DNA of 6,973 bases from an uncultured Ruminococcus sp. (lineage in GTDB: Bacteria; Bacillota; Clostridia; Oscillospirales; Ruminococcaceae), in assembly GCA_937902395.1 (NCBI GenBank), contig CALGTV010000075.1:1-6973 (forward strand). The letters run 5' to 3'. Shown one piece after another: positions 1 through 5,107 of the stretch. A model generated the notes under the pieces. That model had not been told where the DNA came from. It saw only the letters and a list, made by a program, of their open reading frames with translations, and made no database searches. The position numbers and the translations under genes were made by a program. The first letter of the stretch is position 1; every line of letters begins with the position of its first letter.

Positions 1-15
1 ATGCATTATGTTCAT
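1..15 (-). CDS. 5' end of a leftward gene (first five codons only)
   Basis: An ATG on the minus strand at 15-13 follows a possible ribosome binding site (CGGAG, 29-25) by 9 nt and a clear sigma-A promoter at 57-85. Only M-N-I-M-H can be read before the window ends, so no function can be given. A second in-frame ATG at 6-4 is an alternative start. The call rests on the promoter and site spacing alone; the transcript could also be non-coding. Confidence 0.3.
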
Positions 16-54
16 ATAGATCTGCTCCGATCATAAAAATAAAACCATTTTTCT

Positions 55-85
55 AAATGATATCATTTCTTTATATTTTTGTCAA
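55..85 (-). promoter_or_regulatory. Leftward sigma-A promoter with a palindrome over the -10
   Basis: On the minus strand, TTGACA (85-80) is followed after 17 nt by TATCAT (62-57). The perfect 14-bp palindrome AAATGATATCATTT (55-68) covers the -10 box and is a plausible repressor operator. TTTGTCAA also recurs upstream at 101-108 (a second TTGACA on the minus strand). The promoter fires away from the 166-597 gene, toward the left edge. Confidence 0.7.
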
Positions 86-123
86 TAAACAAAAAAACAA
101 TTTGTCAAAAAATAAAAAGGGGT

Positions 124-157
124 AAAAAATACCCCGATAGATTTAGCCTATCGGGGT
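124..157 (-). terminator. Intrinsic terminator of the 166-597 gene
   Basis: Perfect 10-bp stem (131-140 with 148-157, ACCCCGATAG/CTATCGGGGT) with a 7-nt loop. Read on the minus strand it is followed by A and six T (130-124). It starts 8 nt after the stop codon of the leftward gene. Confidence 0.9.
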
Positions 158-165
158 GAAGATTT

Positions 166-597
166 TTATAAAAATGCCTTCATTCTTTCTACGGTGCCCG
201 TCTGATAATCGACCAGCTTTTGTAAAAGCGTTTTTGAAGCATCGTCCGCACTTGAGTAGCATTTTTGAGCCTTTATGGCGTTAATGATCCCCATGGTACA
301 TCCGTTGATAATCATTTCGGCAATACGAGTGTCGCTTTTGTTCATCATAAGATTCATTTTTACGGCGCAGTATGAGGTCATTTTTTCCATGGGTGTAAGA
401 CCTGCCTTGCAAGTACAACAGGTTTTACAAATCTCCTTCTTTGCATCGGCAAGTATGCGACGGTATTCGTTGTTTTGAGCGGCAAGCTCGGAGGAAAGAG
501 CATCACCTTCATAAAAGGTCAGAACCGTTGCGGTTGCGCCCATACCCATCTGAGAGATCTTATATATACGCTTGTAAAGCTTTAAGCTATCGTTCAT
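166..597 (-). CDS. Small Cys-containing protein of unknown function
   Basis: The 143-residue product is not recognised. It is soluble, with no signal peptide or membrane segment, and looks mainly helical. Seven cysteines are visible: a tight cluster C57, C60, C61, C63 (in the stretch ICKTCCTCKAG), then C77, C100 and C113. The cluster could bind a metal, but no standard zinc-finger spacing is complete, so this is inference. The start at 597 is supported by AAGGGAG (612-606) 8 nt upstream. The gene is monocistronic, ends in its own terminator, and diverges from the GMP synthase gene. The intergenic region between them carries an inverted repeat, one arm of which includes this gene's ribosome binding site. 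Confidence 0.75.
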   Translation of the reverse strand: MNDSLKLYKRIYKISQMGMGATATVLTFYEGDALSSELAAQNNEYRRILADAKKEICKTCCTCKAGLTPMEKMTSYCAVKMNLMMNKSDTRIAEMIINGCTMGIINAIKAQKCYSSADDASKTLLQKLVDYQTGTVERMKAFL

Positions 598-607
598 ATT
601 TTACAAC

Positions 608-697
608 TCCCTTGAATTAATTTTTTCAAAAAATATCAAAATTACTATTGAATTTTTTATATAACATATGCTATAATTCTATTATTAGTTCAAGGGA
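608..697. repeat. Inverted repeat in the divergent promoter region
   Basis: TCCCTTGAATTAA at 608-620 and the reverse complement of 685-697 (TCCCTTGAACTAA) agree at 12 of 13 positions. One arm overlaps the ribosome binding site of the leftward gene. The other begins at about the predicted transcription start of the rightward gene. It may be a pair of operator half-sites or chance in AT-rich DNA. Confidence 0.4.
648..677 (+). promoter_or_regulatory. Sigma-A promoter for the GMP synthase gene
   Basis: TTGAAT (648-653), an 18-nt spacer and TATAAT (672-677). The predicted start is near 684, leaving a leader of about 70 nt. No purine riboswitch fits or is seen in that space. Confidence 0.75.
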
Positions 698-755
698 TGA
701 AAAATATAATTGAAAATTAAAAAAAATATATTTTTTTAAAAATCGGAGGTCAAAT

Positions 756-1736
756 ATGGAGATCATTAAGCGTCCAGAGTCTATGCAGAGAATAACCACA
801 CCTGCTCTTGCACAGGCGTTCATTAATGAGCAGGTAGAAGAGGTTCGCGCTCAGGTAGGAGATAAAAAGGTCCTTTTGGCGCTTTCCGGAGGAGTTGACT
901 CATCGGTTGTTGCCGCACTTCTCATCAAGGCGATCGGCAAGCAGCTTGTTTGTGTTCACGTAAATCATGGACTTATGCGTAAGGGAGAAAGTGAGCAGGT
1001 AATTGAAGTATTCAAGAATCAGCTTGACGCTAACCTTATTTACATCGACGCTACTGACCGTTTCCTCGATCTTCTCGCGGGTGTTGATGCTCCCGAGAAA
1101 AAGCGTAAAATTATCGGCGGCGAATTTATCAAGGTATTCGATGAGGAAGCAAGCAAGCTTGAAGGTATCTCATTCCTCGCGCAAGGCACTATTTATCCCG
1201 ATATTCTCGAAAGTGACGGCGTAAAGGCTCATCACAACGTTGGCGGTCTCCCTGAGGACATGCAGTTTGAACTTGTTGAACCTATCAAGCTTCTTTACAA
1301 AGACGAAGTCCGCGTTGTTGGTAAGGCTCTTGGCCTCCCTGCTAAAATGGTTGACCGTCAGCCATTCCCAGGTCCAGGTCTTGGTGTAAGATGTCTCGGC
1401 GCTATTACTCGTGACCGTCTTAACGCTCTCCGCGAAGCTGATGCTATCCTCCGCGAAGAATTCGACATCGCAGGTCTTAATCAGACTGTTTGGCAGTACT
1501 TCATCGCTGTTCCCGATATGAAGAGCGTTGGCGTTAGAGATGACAAGAGATATGAGGGTTGGCCCGCTATTATCCGCGCTGTCAATACTACTGACGCTAT
1601 GTCTGCTACTATTGAGGAAATCCCCTACGCGCTCCTCCACAAGATTACTGCTCGTATCACTGCTGAGGTTGAGGGTATTAACCGTGTCCTCTATGACCTC
1701 ACTCCCAAGCCTGTTGGCACTATTGAATGGGAATAA
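756..1736 (+). CDS. guaA: GMP synthase, ATP-pyrophosphatase subunit (stand-alone)
   Basis: Converts XMP to GMP, using ATP to adenylate XMP and ammonia as nucleophile; last step of GMP synthesis, cytosolic. Visible motifs are the PP-loop LSGGVDSS (43-50), VHVNHGLMRKGE (67-78), GTIYPDI (144-150), HHNVGGLPE (159-167), the RQPFPGPGLGVRCLG segment (201-215) and the C-terminal KPVGTIEWE, which ends exactly where the family ends. At 326 residues it covers the pyrophosphatase and dimerisation domains but lacks the roughly 190-residue N-terminal class I glutamine amidotransferase found in usual bacterial enzymes of about 510 residues. The start is well supported: CGGAGGT (744-750) lies 5 nt before the ATG, and the gene has its own promoter. 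No amidotransferase remnant lies upstream, so this is a split form like the archaeal GuaAb subunit or an ammonia-dependent enzyme. The symbol covers the C-terminal half only. Confidence 0.93.
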   Translation: MEIIKRPESMQRITTPALAQAFINEQVEEVRAQVGDKKVLLALSGGVDSSVVAALLIKAIGKQLVCVHVNHGLMRKGESEQVIEVFKNQLDANLIYIDATDRFLDLLAGVDAPEKKRKIIGGEFIKVFDEEASKLEGISFLAQGTIYPDILESDGVKAHHNVGGLPEDMQFELVEPIKLLYKDEVRVVGKALGLPAKMVDRQPFPGPGLGVRCLGAITRDRLNALREADAILREEFDIAGLNQTVWQYFIAVPDMKSVGVRDDKRYEGWPAIIRAVNTTDAMSATIEEIPYALLHKITARITAEVEGINRVLYDLTPKPVGTIEWE

Positions 1737-1791
1737 GCGGAGAGCCTCCGCAGGCGATTTAAACGGTAATGTTTTAATTCATCTATAAATT

Positions 1792-1829
1792 AAGAGCTAT
1801 CTGATTTTGAAAATCGGATAGCTCTTTTT
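1792..1829 (+). terminator. Strong terminator between convergent genes
   Basis: A 16-bp stem (1792-1807 with 1811-1826, one G-T pair) with a 3-nt loop runs into five T (1825-1829). It ends the GMP synthase transcript. On the minus strand the following sequence is only moderately T-rich, so it may also serve the leftward gene ending at 1861, less efficiently. Confidence 0.9.
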
Positions 1830-1860
1830 GCTATACAGATGAAGATTTAAAGTATCTGTT

Positions 1861-2349
1861 TTATCCCTCATCCTTGTTAGTTTTTTCAACCCAACTGTAC
1901 ATCTCATCTTTATAACGTGAATAGAAATTATCTCTATCATTATAATGGTGTCCCATCAAATTAGGACGAATATCATCTCTCACGGAGAAAATCAATTCTT
2001 TTGAAGCATTGTTATCAACCAAAGACATCATAGCAAGAATATATCCAACATATATGCCATCCAAGTACCCATCTTGATGAAGATTATCAATTAAAAGGTT
2101 ATCGGGTAATCCTGCATATCCTCTGGGGAGAAATTCTTTTTCTGCAAGTTGTGAAGACCATAAAGTGATAAGTTCTTCCTTATCCTTTTTGCTCAATAAC
2201 TTTTCAAGGTCAAAACCCTGAATTCTTCCCTTTATAAACTCGAAAAAACGCTCAAGAAGCAGATTGCATACATTTAATGATTCTTGATTAACTTTACTTT
2301 TTACACTTTCAACTATGCCATCGCCTAATTTTACTTTGCTATCTGACAT
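1861..2349 (-). CDS. Hypothetical protein, 162 residues
   Basis: Not recognised. The product is charged, with no signal peptide and no convincing membrane span. The N-terminal half looks helical (about 12-72). A central hydrophobic stretch (about 98-112, with GIYVGYILAMMSLV) is too short and polar-flanked for a sure membrane helix. The C-terminal part is rich in aromatic and charged residues, including GHHYNDRDNFYSRYKDEMYSW from 133. The start is firm: AAGGAGGA (2365-2358) lies 8 nt upstream of the ATG. It has its own near-consensus promoter, so it is not dependent on the methyltransferase gene upstream. It converges on the GMP synthase gene. Confidence 0.8.
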   Translation of the reverse strand: MSDSKVKLGDGIVESVKSKVNQESLNVCNLLLERFFEFIKGRIQGFDLEKLLSKKDKEELITLWSSQLAEKEFLPRGYAGLPDNLLIDNLHQDGYLDGIYVGYILAMMSLVDNNASKELIFSVRDDIRPNLMGHHYNDRDNFYSRYKDEMYSWVEKTNKDEG

Positions 2350-2370
2350 TTTACTTATCCTCCTTACTTG

Positions 2371-2403
2371 TTATCTTTTTCTTTTTAGTGCATCCACCAA
2401 CAT
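2371..2403 (-). CDS. Possible 10-codon leader ORF (MLVDALKRKR)
   Basis: Inside the roughly 115-nt leader of the 1861-2349 gene, an ATG at 2403 follows CAGGAG (2418-2413) by 9 nt. It runs ten codons to TAA, which ends 5 nt before the AAGGAGGA site of the main gene. The frame is open upstream of the ATG for 17 further codons, giving 27 codons between stops. It could be a translated leader, a remnant of a gene end or chance; the basic C-terminus (KRKR) is the only notable content. Confidence 0.3.
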   Translation of the reverse strand: MLVDALKRKR

Positions 2404-2471
2404 ACCAGTAAACTCCTGCGACACACCAATCTTATAACACTTATAAAAATACTTTTAATAGTATATGTTAT

Positions 2472-2500
2472 ATTGTAACACACACCATTTATCTTGTCAA
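2472..2500 (-). promoter_or_regulatory. Near-consensus sigma-A promoter for the 1861-2349 gene
   Basis: On the minus strand TTGACA (2500-2495), 17 nt, then TACAAT (2477-2472). The -35 lies just 14 nt past the stop codon of the methyltransferase gene. The predicted transcription start is near 2465. Confidence 0.85.
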
Positions 2501-2513
2501 GCCTTTTCAAAAA

Positions 2514-3311
2514 TTAGTCCTTAACACCCACAATAACAACATGATTACTCGCTCCGAGAGTAGATTTCTCGCGGCATACGCTGTAATGATAATCGCACCA
2601 AATTCTGAATTTCTCCTCACTCCAGTTATCAACCTTTTCACGAAACTGAGGTGTCAAGCCGTCCTGTGCAAAATGGTCAATAACTGTCAGATCATTTTCT
2701 CTGTAAAGATGCTCCATTTCCTCCGCAGATGAATAATATGTGTCCGTCCAGAAGCATTTTTCATCGTCGTGGCGGAGTACGCCCGTAGATATCAGCTGTT
2801 TTGCAAGGTCTGCATCAAGAAAATAATCATCCTGCATAGCGATAAACTGAAAAATATAATATCGTGGAATATACGCAGTTACAAGCAGACCGCCCTTTTT
2901 CAGCACTCTCAGGCTTTCACTGAGGCACTTTGCCCTTTTATCCTCGTCAATCAGATGATAAAAAGGTCCCATATTCAGCACAATATCAAAGCTTTCGTCC
3001 TCGTAAATGCTCATATCACAGGCATCAAGCACCGCAGTTTTTACGTTGTATCCCTTTTCTGCAATAATTTTATCCATAATTTCAACGTGTCGGGGCGTTA
3101 TATCTGTTGCAGTCACATCGTGTCTCTGTTCCGCAAGGTAAAAGGCATAAATGCCTGTTCCTGCGGCGCAATCGAGGATTTTCCTGCTATCCGCAATAAT
3201 TTCATCAAGTATTCTTGACGTTGTAATGAATTCTATTTTTCTTGCGTTATTGGTGGACAATCTGTCCTCCTCACGATAATTTTCGTAATTTTCTACTACA
3301 TAATTTTTCAT
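2514..3311 (-). CDS. Class I SAM-dependent methyltransferase
   Basis: Transfers a methyl group from S-adenosylmethionine to an unknown substrate; cytosolic. The Rossmann-fold motifs are in order. Motif I is ILDCAAGTG (45-53), the acidic residue at the end of strand 2 is D70 (in VTATDITPRH), D97 sits in the motif III region (VLDACDM), FDIVLNMGPFYHL (108-120) fits strand 4, and LRVLKKGGLLV (134-144) is the usual post-motif loop. The C-terminal third (about 150-265) contains an aromatic-rich insertion likely to shape substrate choice. 265 residues is normal for UbiE/Methyltransf_11-type enzymes; the substrate cannot be read from sequence. The start is set by AGGAGGA (3325-3319), 7 nt upstream. 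Single gene, with its own promoter. No intrinsic terminator is seen between it and the next leftward gene, so read-through is possible. Confidence 0.9.
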   Translation of the reverse strand: MKNYVVENYENYREEDRLSTNNARKIEFITTSRILDEIIADSRKILDCAAGTGIYAFYLAEQRHDVTATDITPRHVEIMDKIIAEKGYNVKTAVLDACDMSIYEDESFDIVLNMGPFYHLIDEDKRAKCLSESLRVLKKGGLLVTAYIPRYYIFQFIAMQDDYFLDADLAKQLISTGVLRHDDEKCFWTDTYYSSAEEMEHLYRENDLTVIDHFAQDGLTPQFREKVDNWSEEKFRIWCDYHYSVCREKSTLGASNHVVIVGVKD

Positions 3312-3357
3312 AATTTATTCCTCCTGTCTTTTAATTATACATTCCCTATTGAAAATC

Positions 3358-3386
3358 ATTATAACATATTTAGTTTTAACATTCAA
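3358..3386 (-). promoter_or_regulatory. Sigma-A promoter for the methyltransferase gene
   Basis: On the minus strand TTGAAT (3386-3381), 17 nt, TATAAT (3363-3358). The leader is about 40 nt. Confidence 0.8.
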
Positions 3387-3490
3387 GTACAGAATTCCAT
3401 TACACATAAAAAATAACATCGGATTTTCCGCCATTTTCATATGTGTTTATTCTTTTCAAAATTTTTCTGTAATAAATTTATAAAAACTAC

Positions 3491-3519
3491 TGGACAAATG
3501 AGAAATTATATGGTATAAT
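3491..3519 (+). promoter_or_regulatory. Extended -10 sigma-A promoter for the 3558-4136 gene
   Basis: TGGACA (3491-3496), 17 nt, TATAAT (3514-3519), preceded by TGG (3511-3513) as an extended -10 element. Divergent from the methyltransferase promoter about 105 nt away. Confidence 0.85.
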
Positions 3520-3557
3520 ATTAATTAGATTATTATGTTTAAATTGAGGTGAATTAA

Positions 3558-4136
3558 ATGGATCTTTTCTCTATATTCAAAGGCGGAAAATATTTTGACA
3601 AACATATAGCTCCAAAATGCGATTATTGTCAGTTCGGCAGACGCGCCAAGGACGGAAATAAGGTGCTCTGCGAAAAAAGAGGTCTTGTTAATTGCAATGA
3701 TTCCTGTAATAAATTTATCTACTCTCCACTTAAACGTATCCCTGTAAAACAGCTGAATTTCGTCGGAAGTCTTGCAGATGAGGATATCTATATTGAATCA
3801 GCAGGCGACCGCGCTGAAAAGGAAGAGCTTGAAAATCCCAAGAAAAAAGAAGAACCTAAGAAGGACACTAAGAAGCCCGAATCACCTAAGCAGACGGAGC
3901 CTAACATGACGGAATCTAAAGCTCAGGAAGTTACAGCTCCAAAGCCTGTTGATGCTCCCGCAGAAGTTTCTCCAAAGCAAGCACCTGTTGCTGAAAACGC
4001 AACATCCCCTGCAAAGACAGAAGCTCCTGCTGCTCAGAATGCACATACTCCACAAGTTGAGCAAAATGGTGCTTTAGCAGAAATGGCAGCTCTTGCTCAG
4101 GCTGCTGCTATGGCGGCTGATACCAACGATCAGTAA
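3558..4136 (+). CDS. Cys-cluster protein with long Lys/Pro/Ala-rich tail
   Basis: Function unknown. Residues 1-60 form a compact N-terminal domain with C21, C24, C38, C46 and C50 (CxxC, then further Cys), consistent with a small zinc-binding fold. From about residue 84 to the end (192) it is low complexity: first a Glu/Lys/Pro stretch (85-115), then Ala/Pro/Glu/Gln repeats, ending in an Ala/Met-rich segment (170-187) that could form a helix. There is no signal peptide or transmembrane helix, so it is predicted cytosolic, despite a tail like those of surface linkers. The start is supported by GAGGTGA (3546-3552), 5 nt before ATG. The gene has its own extended -10 promoter. The small zinc-ribbon gene follows after about 105 nt and may be co-transcribed. 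Confidence 0.8.
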   Translation: MDLFSIFKGGKYFDKHIAPKCDYCQFGRRAKDGNKVLCEKRGLVNCNDSCNKFIYSPLKRIPVKQLNFVGSLADEDIYIESAGDRAEKEELENPKKKEEPKKDTKKPESPKQTEPNMTESKAQEVTAPKPVDAPAEVSPKQAPVAENATSPAKTEAPAAQNAHTPQVEQNGALAEMAALAQAAAMAADTNDQ

Positions 4137-4148
4137 TTATCAGACTTG

Positions 4149-4203
4149 TACATATTCAGACAGCGATTTCTCGCTGTCTGCGGTATGTAATGTATATATA
4201 CAT
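4149..4203 (+). other. Hairpin without U-tract followed by a 14-bp palindrome
   Basis: A perfect 10-bp stem with a TTTC loop (4157-4166 with 4171-4180) is extended outward, after a small internal loop, by TACATA/TATGTA (4149-4154 with 4184-4189). The perfect palindrome ATGTATATATACAT (4190-4203) follows directly. No run of T follows the stem, so it is a poor intrinsic terminator. It may be an RNA stability or processing element between 3558-4136 and the next gene, for which I see no separate promoter. Confidence 0.6.
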
Positions 4204-4241
4204 GTGTGATAAAGAAGACTGCGCGACAGAATGGAGACTTT

Positions 4242-4487
4242 ATGGAAGATATAATTGATGCACACTATTATTCAGCAAATCACAAAGAACAGCTTATGCA
4301 GGATTCTGTTTGCGGTTGCTTTTATTGTTGCAGAATTTTTCATCCAAGTGAAATTACTATGTGGGTGAAGGATATATCCGGTACTGCGATCTGTCCATAT
4401 TGTGGAATTGATTCCGTTATAGGTGAAAGCTCAGGTTTTCCTATTACAGAAGAATTTCTTGAACGAATGCATAAGCATTGGTTCTGA
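4242..4487 (+). CDS. Small zinc-ribbon protein
   Basis: 81 residues. Two CxxC pairs, C26/C29 and C51/C54, are set in CGCFYCCRIF (24-33) and TAICPYCGIDSVIG (48-61). This is a zinc-ribbon pattern of a small conserved cytosolic family often named only 'cytoplasmic protein' (from memory; not checked). The C-terminal GFPITEEFLERMHKHWF matches the style of that family. The chosen start is the ATG at 4242, with TGGAGA (4232-4237) 4 nt before it. A GTG at 4206 would add 12 residues but lacks a ribosome binding site. It lies about 105 nt after the Cys-cluster gene and 11 nt before tRNA-Leu. Its role is unknown; zinc binding is inferred from the cysteines. Confidence 0.8.
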   Translation: MEDIIDAHYYSANHKEQLMQDSVCGCFYCCRIFHPSEITMWVKDISGTAICPYCGIDSVIGESSGFPITEEFLERMHKHWF

Positions 4488-4498
4488 AAATTAAATAT

Positions 4499-4583
<85 letters not shown>

Positions 4584-4590
4584 AATAATC

Positions 4591-4621
4591 AAGGCTTCTC
4601 GAATAAATCGGGAAGCTTTTT
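4591..4621 (+). terminator. Terminator after tRNA-Leu
   Basis: A 12-bp stem with two G-T pairs (4591-4602 with 4608-4619) and loop ATAAA ends in five T (4617-4621). It isolates the tRNA from the downstream leader region. Confidence 0.88.
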
Positions 4622-4662
4622 ATTTTAATAAATTTTCATACCACTCCCTGAATCTTTACCTG

Positions 4663-4821
4663 ATACTAATCCCTGAAACAACAGTAGACAAATCTAATGG
4701 CATAAATGGTGTAAGTCATCGTTGTCCTCCTCACCATACGACAGTATGCTTTCGTCGTCCGCCTTGACATACATCATTTCTGCTCATCATCTTTGTCTAC
4801 TAACATTTTAGGGATTGGTAT
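4663..4821. repeat. Long imperfect foldback element
   Basis: The left arm 4663-4718 pairs with the right arm 4765-4821 over about 47 of 56 positions. The interruptions are one bulge, a few mismatches and a 4-nt internal loop (4679-4682 against 4802-4805). Uninterrupted blocks include 4683-4692/4792-4801 and 4663-4678/4806-4821. The tip has a small hairpin, CATAC-GACA-GTATG (4735-4748), flanked by two pyrimidine-rich strands that do not pair. Four of the imperfect positions are G-T pairs if the plus strand is read as RNA. No target-site duplication and no transposase are seen; a MITE-like element or a structured RNA are both possible. The flanks 4622-4662 and 4822-4867 show nothing I can name. 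Confidence 0.7.
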
Positions 4822-4867
4822 GATTTCACTTCATAGCAATATCATTATAATATTTTTAATATTCAGG

Positions 4868-4896
4868 TTGACTTTTTTTCTTCTCTATGGTATAAT
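4868..4896 (+). promoter_or_regulatory. Sigma-A promoter for the structured leader RNA
   Basis: TTGACT (4868-4873), 17 nt, TATAAT (4891-4896) with TGG (4888-4890) as extended -10. The predicted start (about 4902-4903) coincides with the first base of the closing helix of the leader. Confidence 0.88.
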
Positions 4897-5036
4897 ATTT
4901 ATTGCGACACAACATAATAACGATGATAGCTTCTATCACAAGAGGAAAAGTATACACTTTTACTATTCGGTAAAAGTGCATACTCTATTTTCGTGTGCTT
5001 TCCCTATGGAGCTATCGGAGTTGTGTCGCAGCAATC

Positions 5037-5066
5037 AGAGTTATGCATTTTTCGGTGCGTAGCTCT
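5037..5066 (+). promoter_or_regulatory. Candidate antiterminator hairpin
   Basis: AGAGTTATGCA (5037-5047) can pair with TGCGTAGCTCT (5056-5066) over 11 positions, two of them G-U, with an 8-nt loop. The 3' strand of this hairpin includes nearly all of the 5' arm of the terminator (5055-5063), so the two are mutually exclusive. The same 5' strand can instead pair with TGCATACTCT at 4977-4986 (one bulge), which would free the terminator. Confidence 0.55.
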
Positions 5067-5083
5067 ATGCTGCGCACTTTTTT
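5055..5083 (+). terminator. Intrinsic terminator ending the leader RNA
   Basis: 9-bp GC-rich stem GTGCGTAGC/GCTGCGCAC (5055-5063 with 5069-5077, one G-T) with loop TCTAT, then six T (5078-5083). It sits directly ahead of the AGGAGG site at 5093-5098. Confidence 0.92.
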
Positions 5084-5107
5084 ATTATACATAGGAGGAA
5101 ATAGAAA

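Larger units (their letters stand above)
4902..5083 (+). ncRNA. Structured leader RNA, riboswitch/attenuator-like, class unknown
   Basis: About 182 nt from promoter to terminator. The closing helix is 11 perfect pairs (4903-4913 with 5020-5030). A second helix is 4925-4933 with 5008-5016 (9 pairs, one G-U). The apical hairpin is 4950-4963 with 4970-4983 (one mismatch), and CACA/TGTG (4937-4940 with 4994-4997) may pair in the large internal loop between them. After a 24-nt linker comes a terminator that ends 10 nt before the ribosome binding site of the 5108-6736 gene, with no second promoter in between. The downstream gene therefore needs terminator read-through. I see no T-box, SAM, cobalamin, c-di-GMP or purine riboswitch signature. 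A free-standing regulatory RNA, including a divergent 6S-like RNA, is the main alternative. Confidence 0.7.

Noticed and set aside
1170..1640. 156-residue open frame on the minus strand inside the GMP synthase gene
   Set aside because: Fully antisense to a well-conserved gene, with no family resemblance; its openness follows from codon use of the real gene.
2769..3218. 149-residue plus-strand open frame
   Set aside because: Antisense to the methyltransferase, whose motifs are unambiguous.
3402..3446. ACACAT/ATGTGT with inner CGGA/TCCG hairpin
   Set aside because: Short helices in AT-rich DNA with a large unpaired middle and no T-tract; likely chance.
4206..4241. GTG start adding 12 residues to the zinc-ribbon protein
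   Set aside because: No ribosome binding site ahead of it, while the ATG at 4242 has one.
4622..4805. Decayed minus-strand gene (fragments such as VKADDESILSYGEEDND and REWYENLLK in different frames)
   Set aside because: It needs at least one frameshift and a stop, and the same bases are better explained by the foldback arms. A pseudogene cannot be fully excluded.
4793..5062. 89-residue plus-strand open frame
   Set aside because: No ribosome binding site, and it runs through the promoter and the structured leader.
4902..5083. 6S RNA identity for the leader
   Set aside because: Length and rod-like fold are similar, but the closing helix ends 50 nt before the RNA end, a terminator/antiterminator pair follows, and the terminator abuts a gene's ribosome binding site. 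Kept only as an alternative.
4902..5107. T-box leader
   Set aside because: No conserved TGGNACCGCG segment and no aminoacyl-tRNA synthetase or amino-acid gene downstream.
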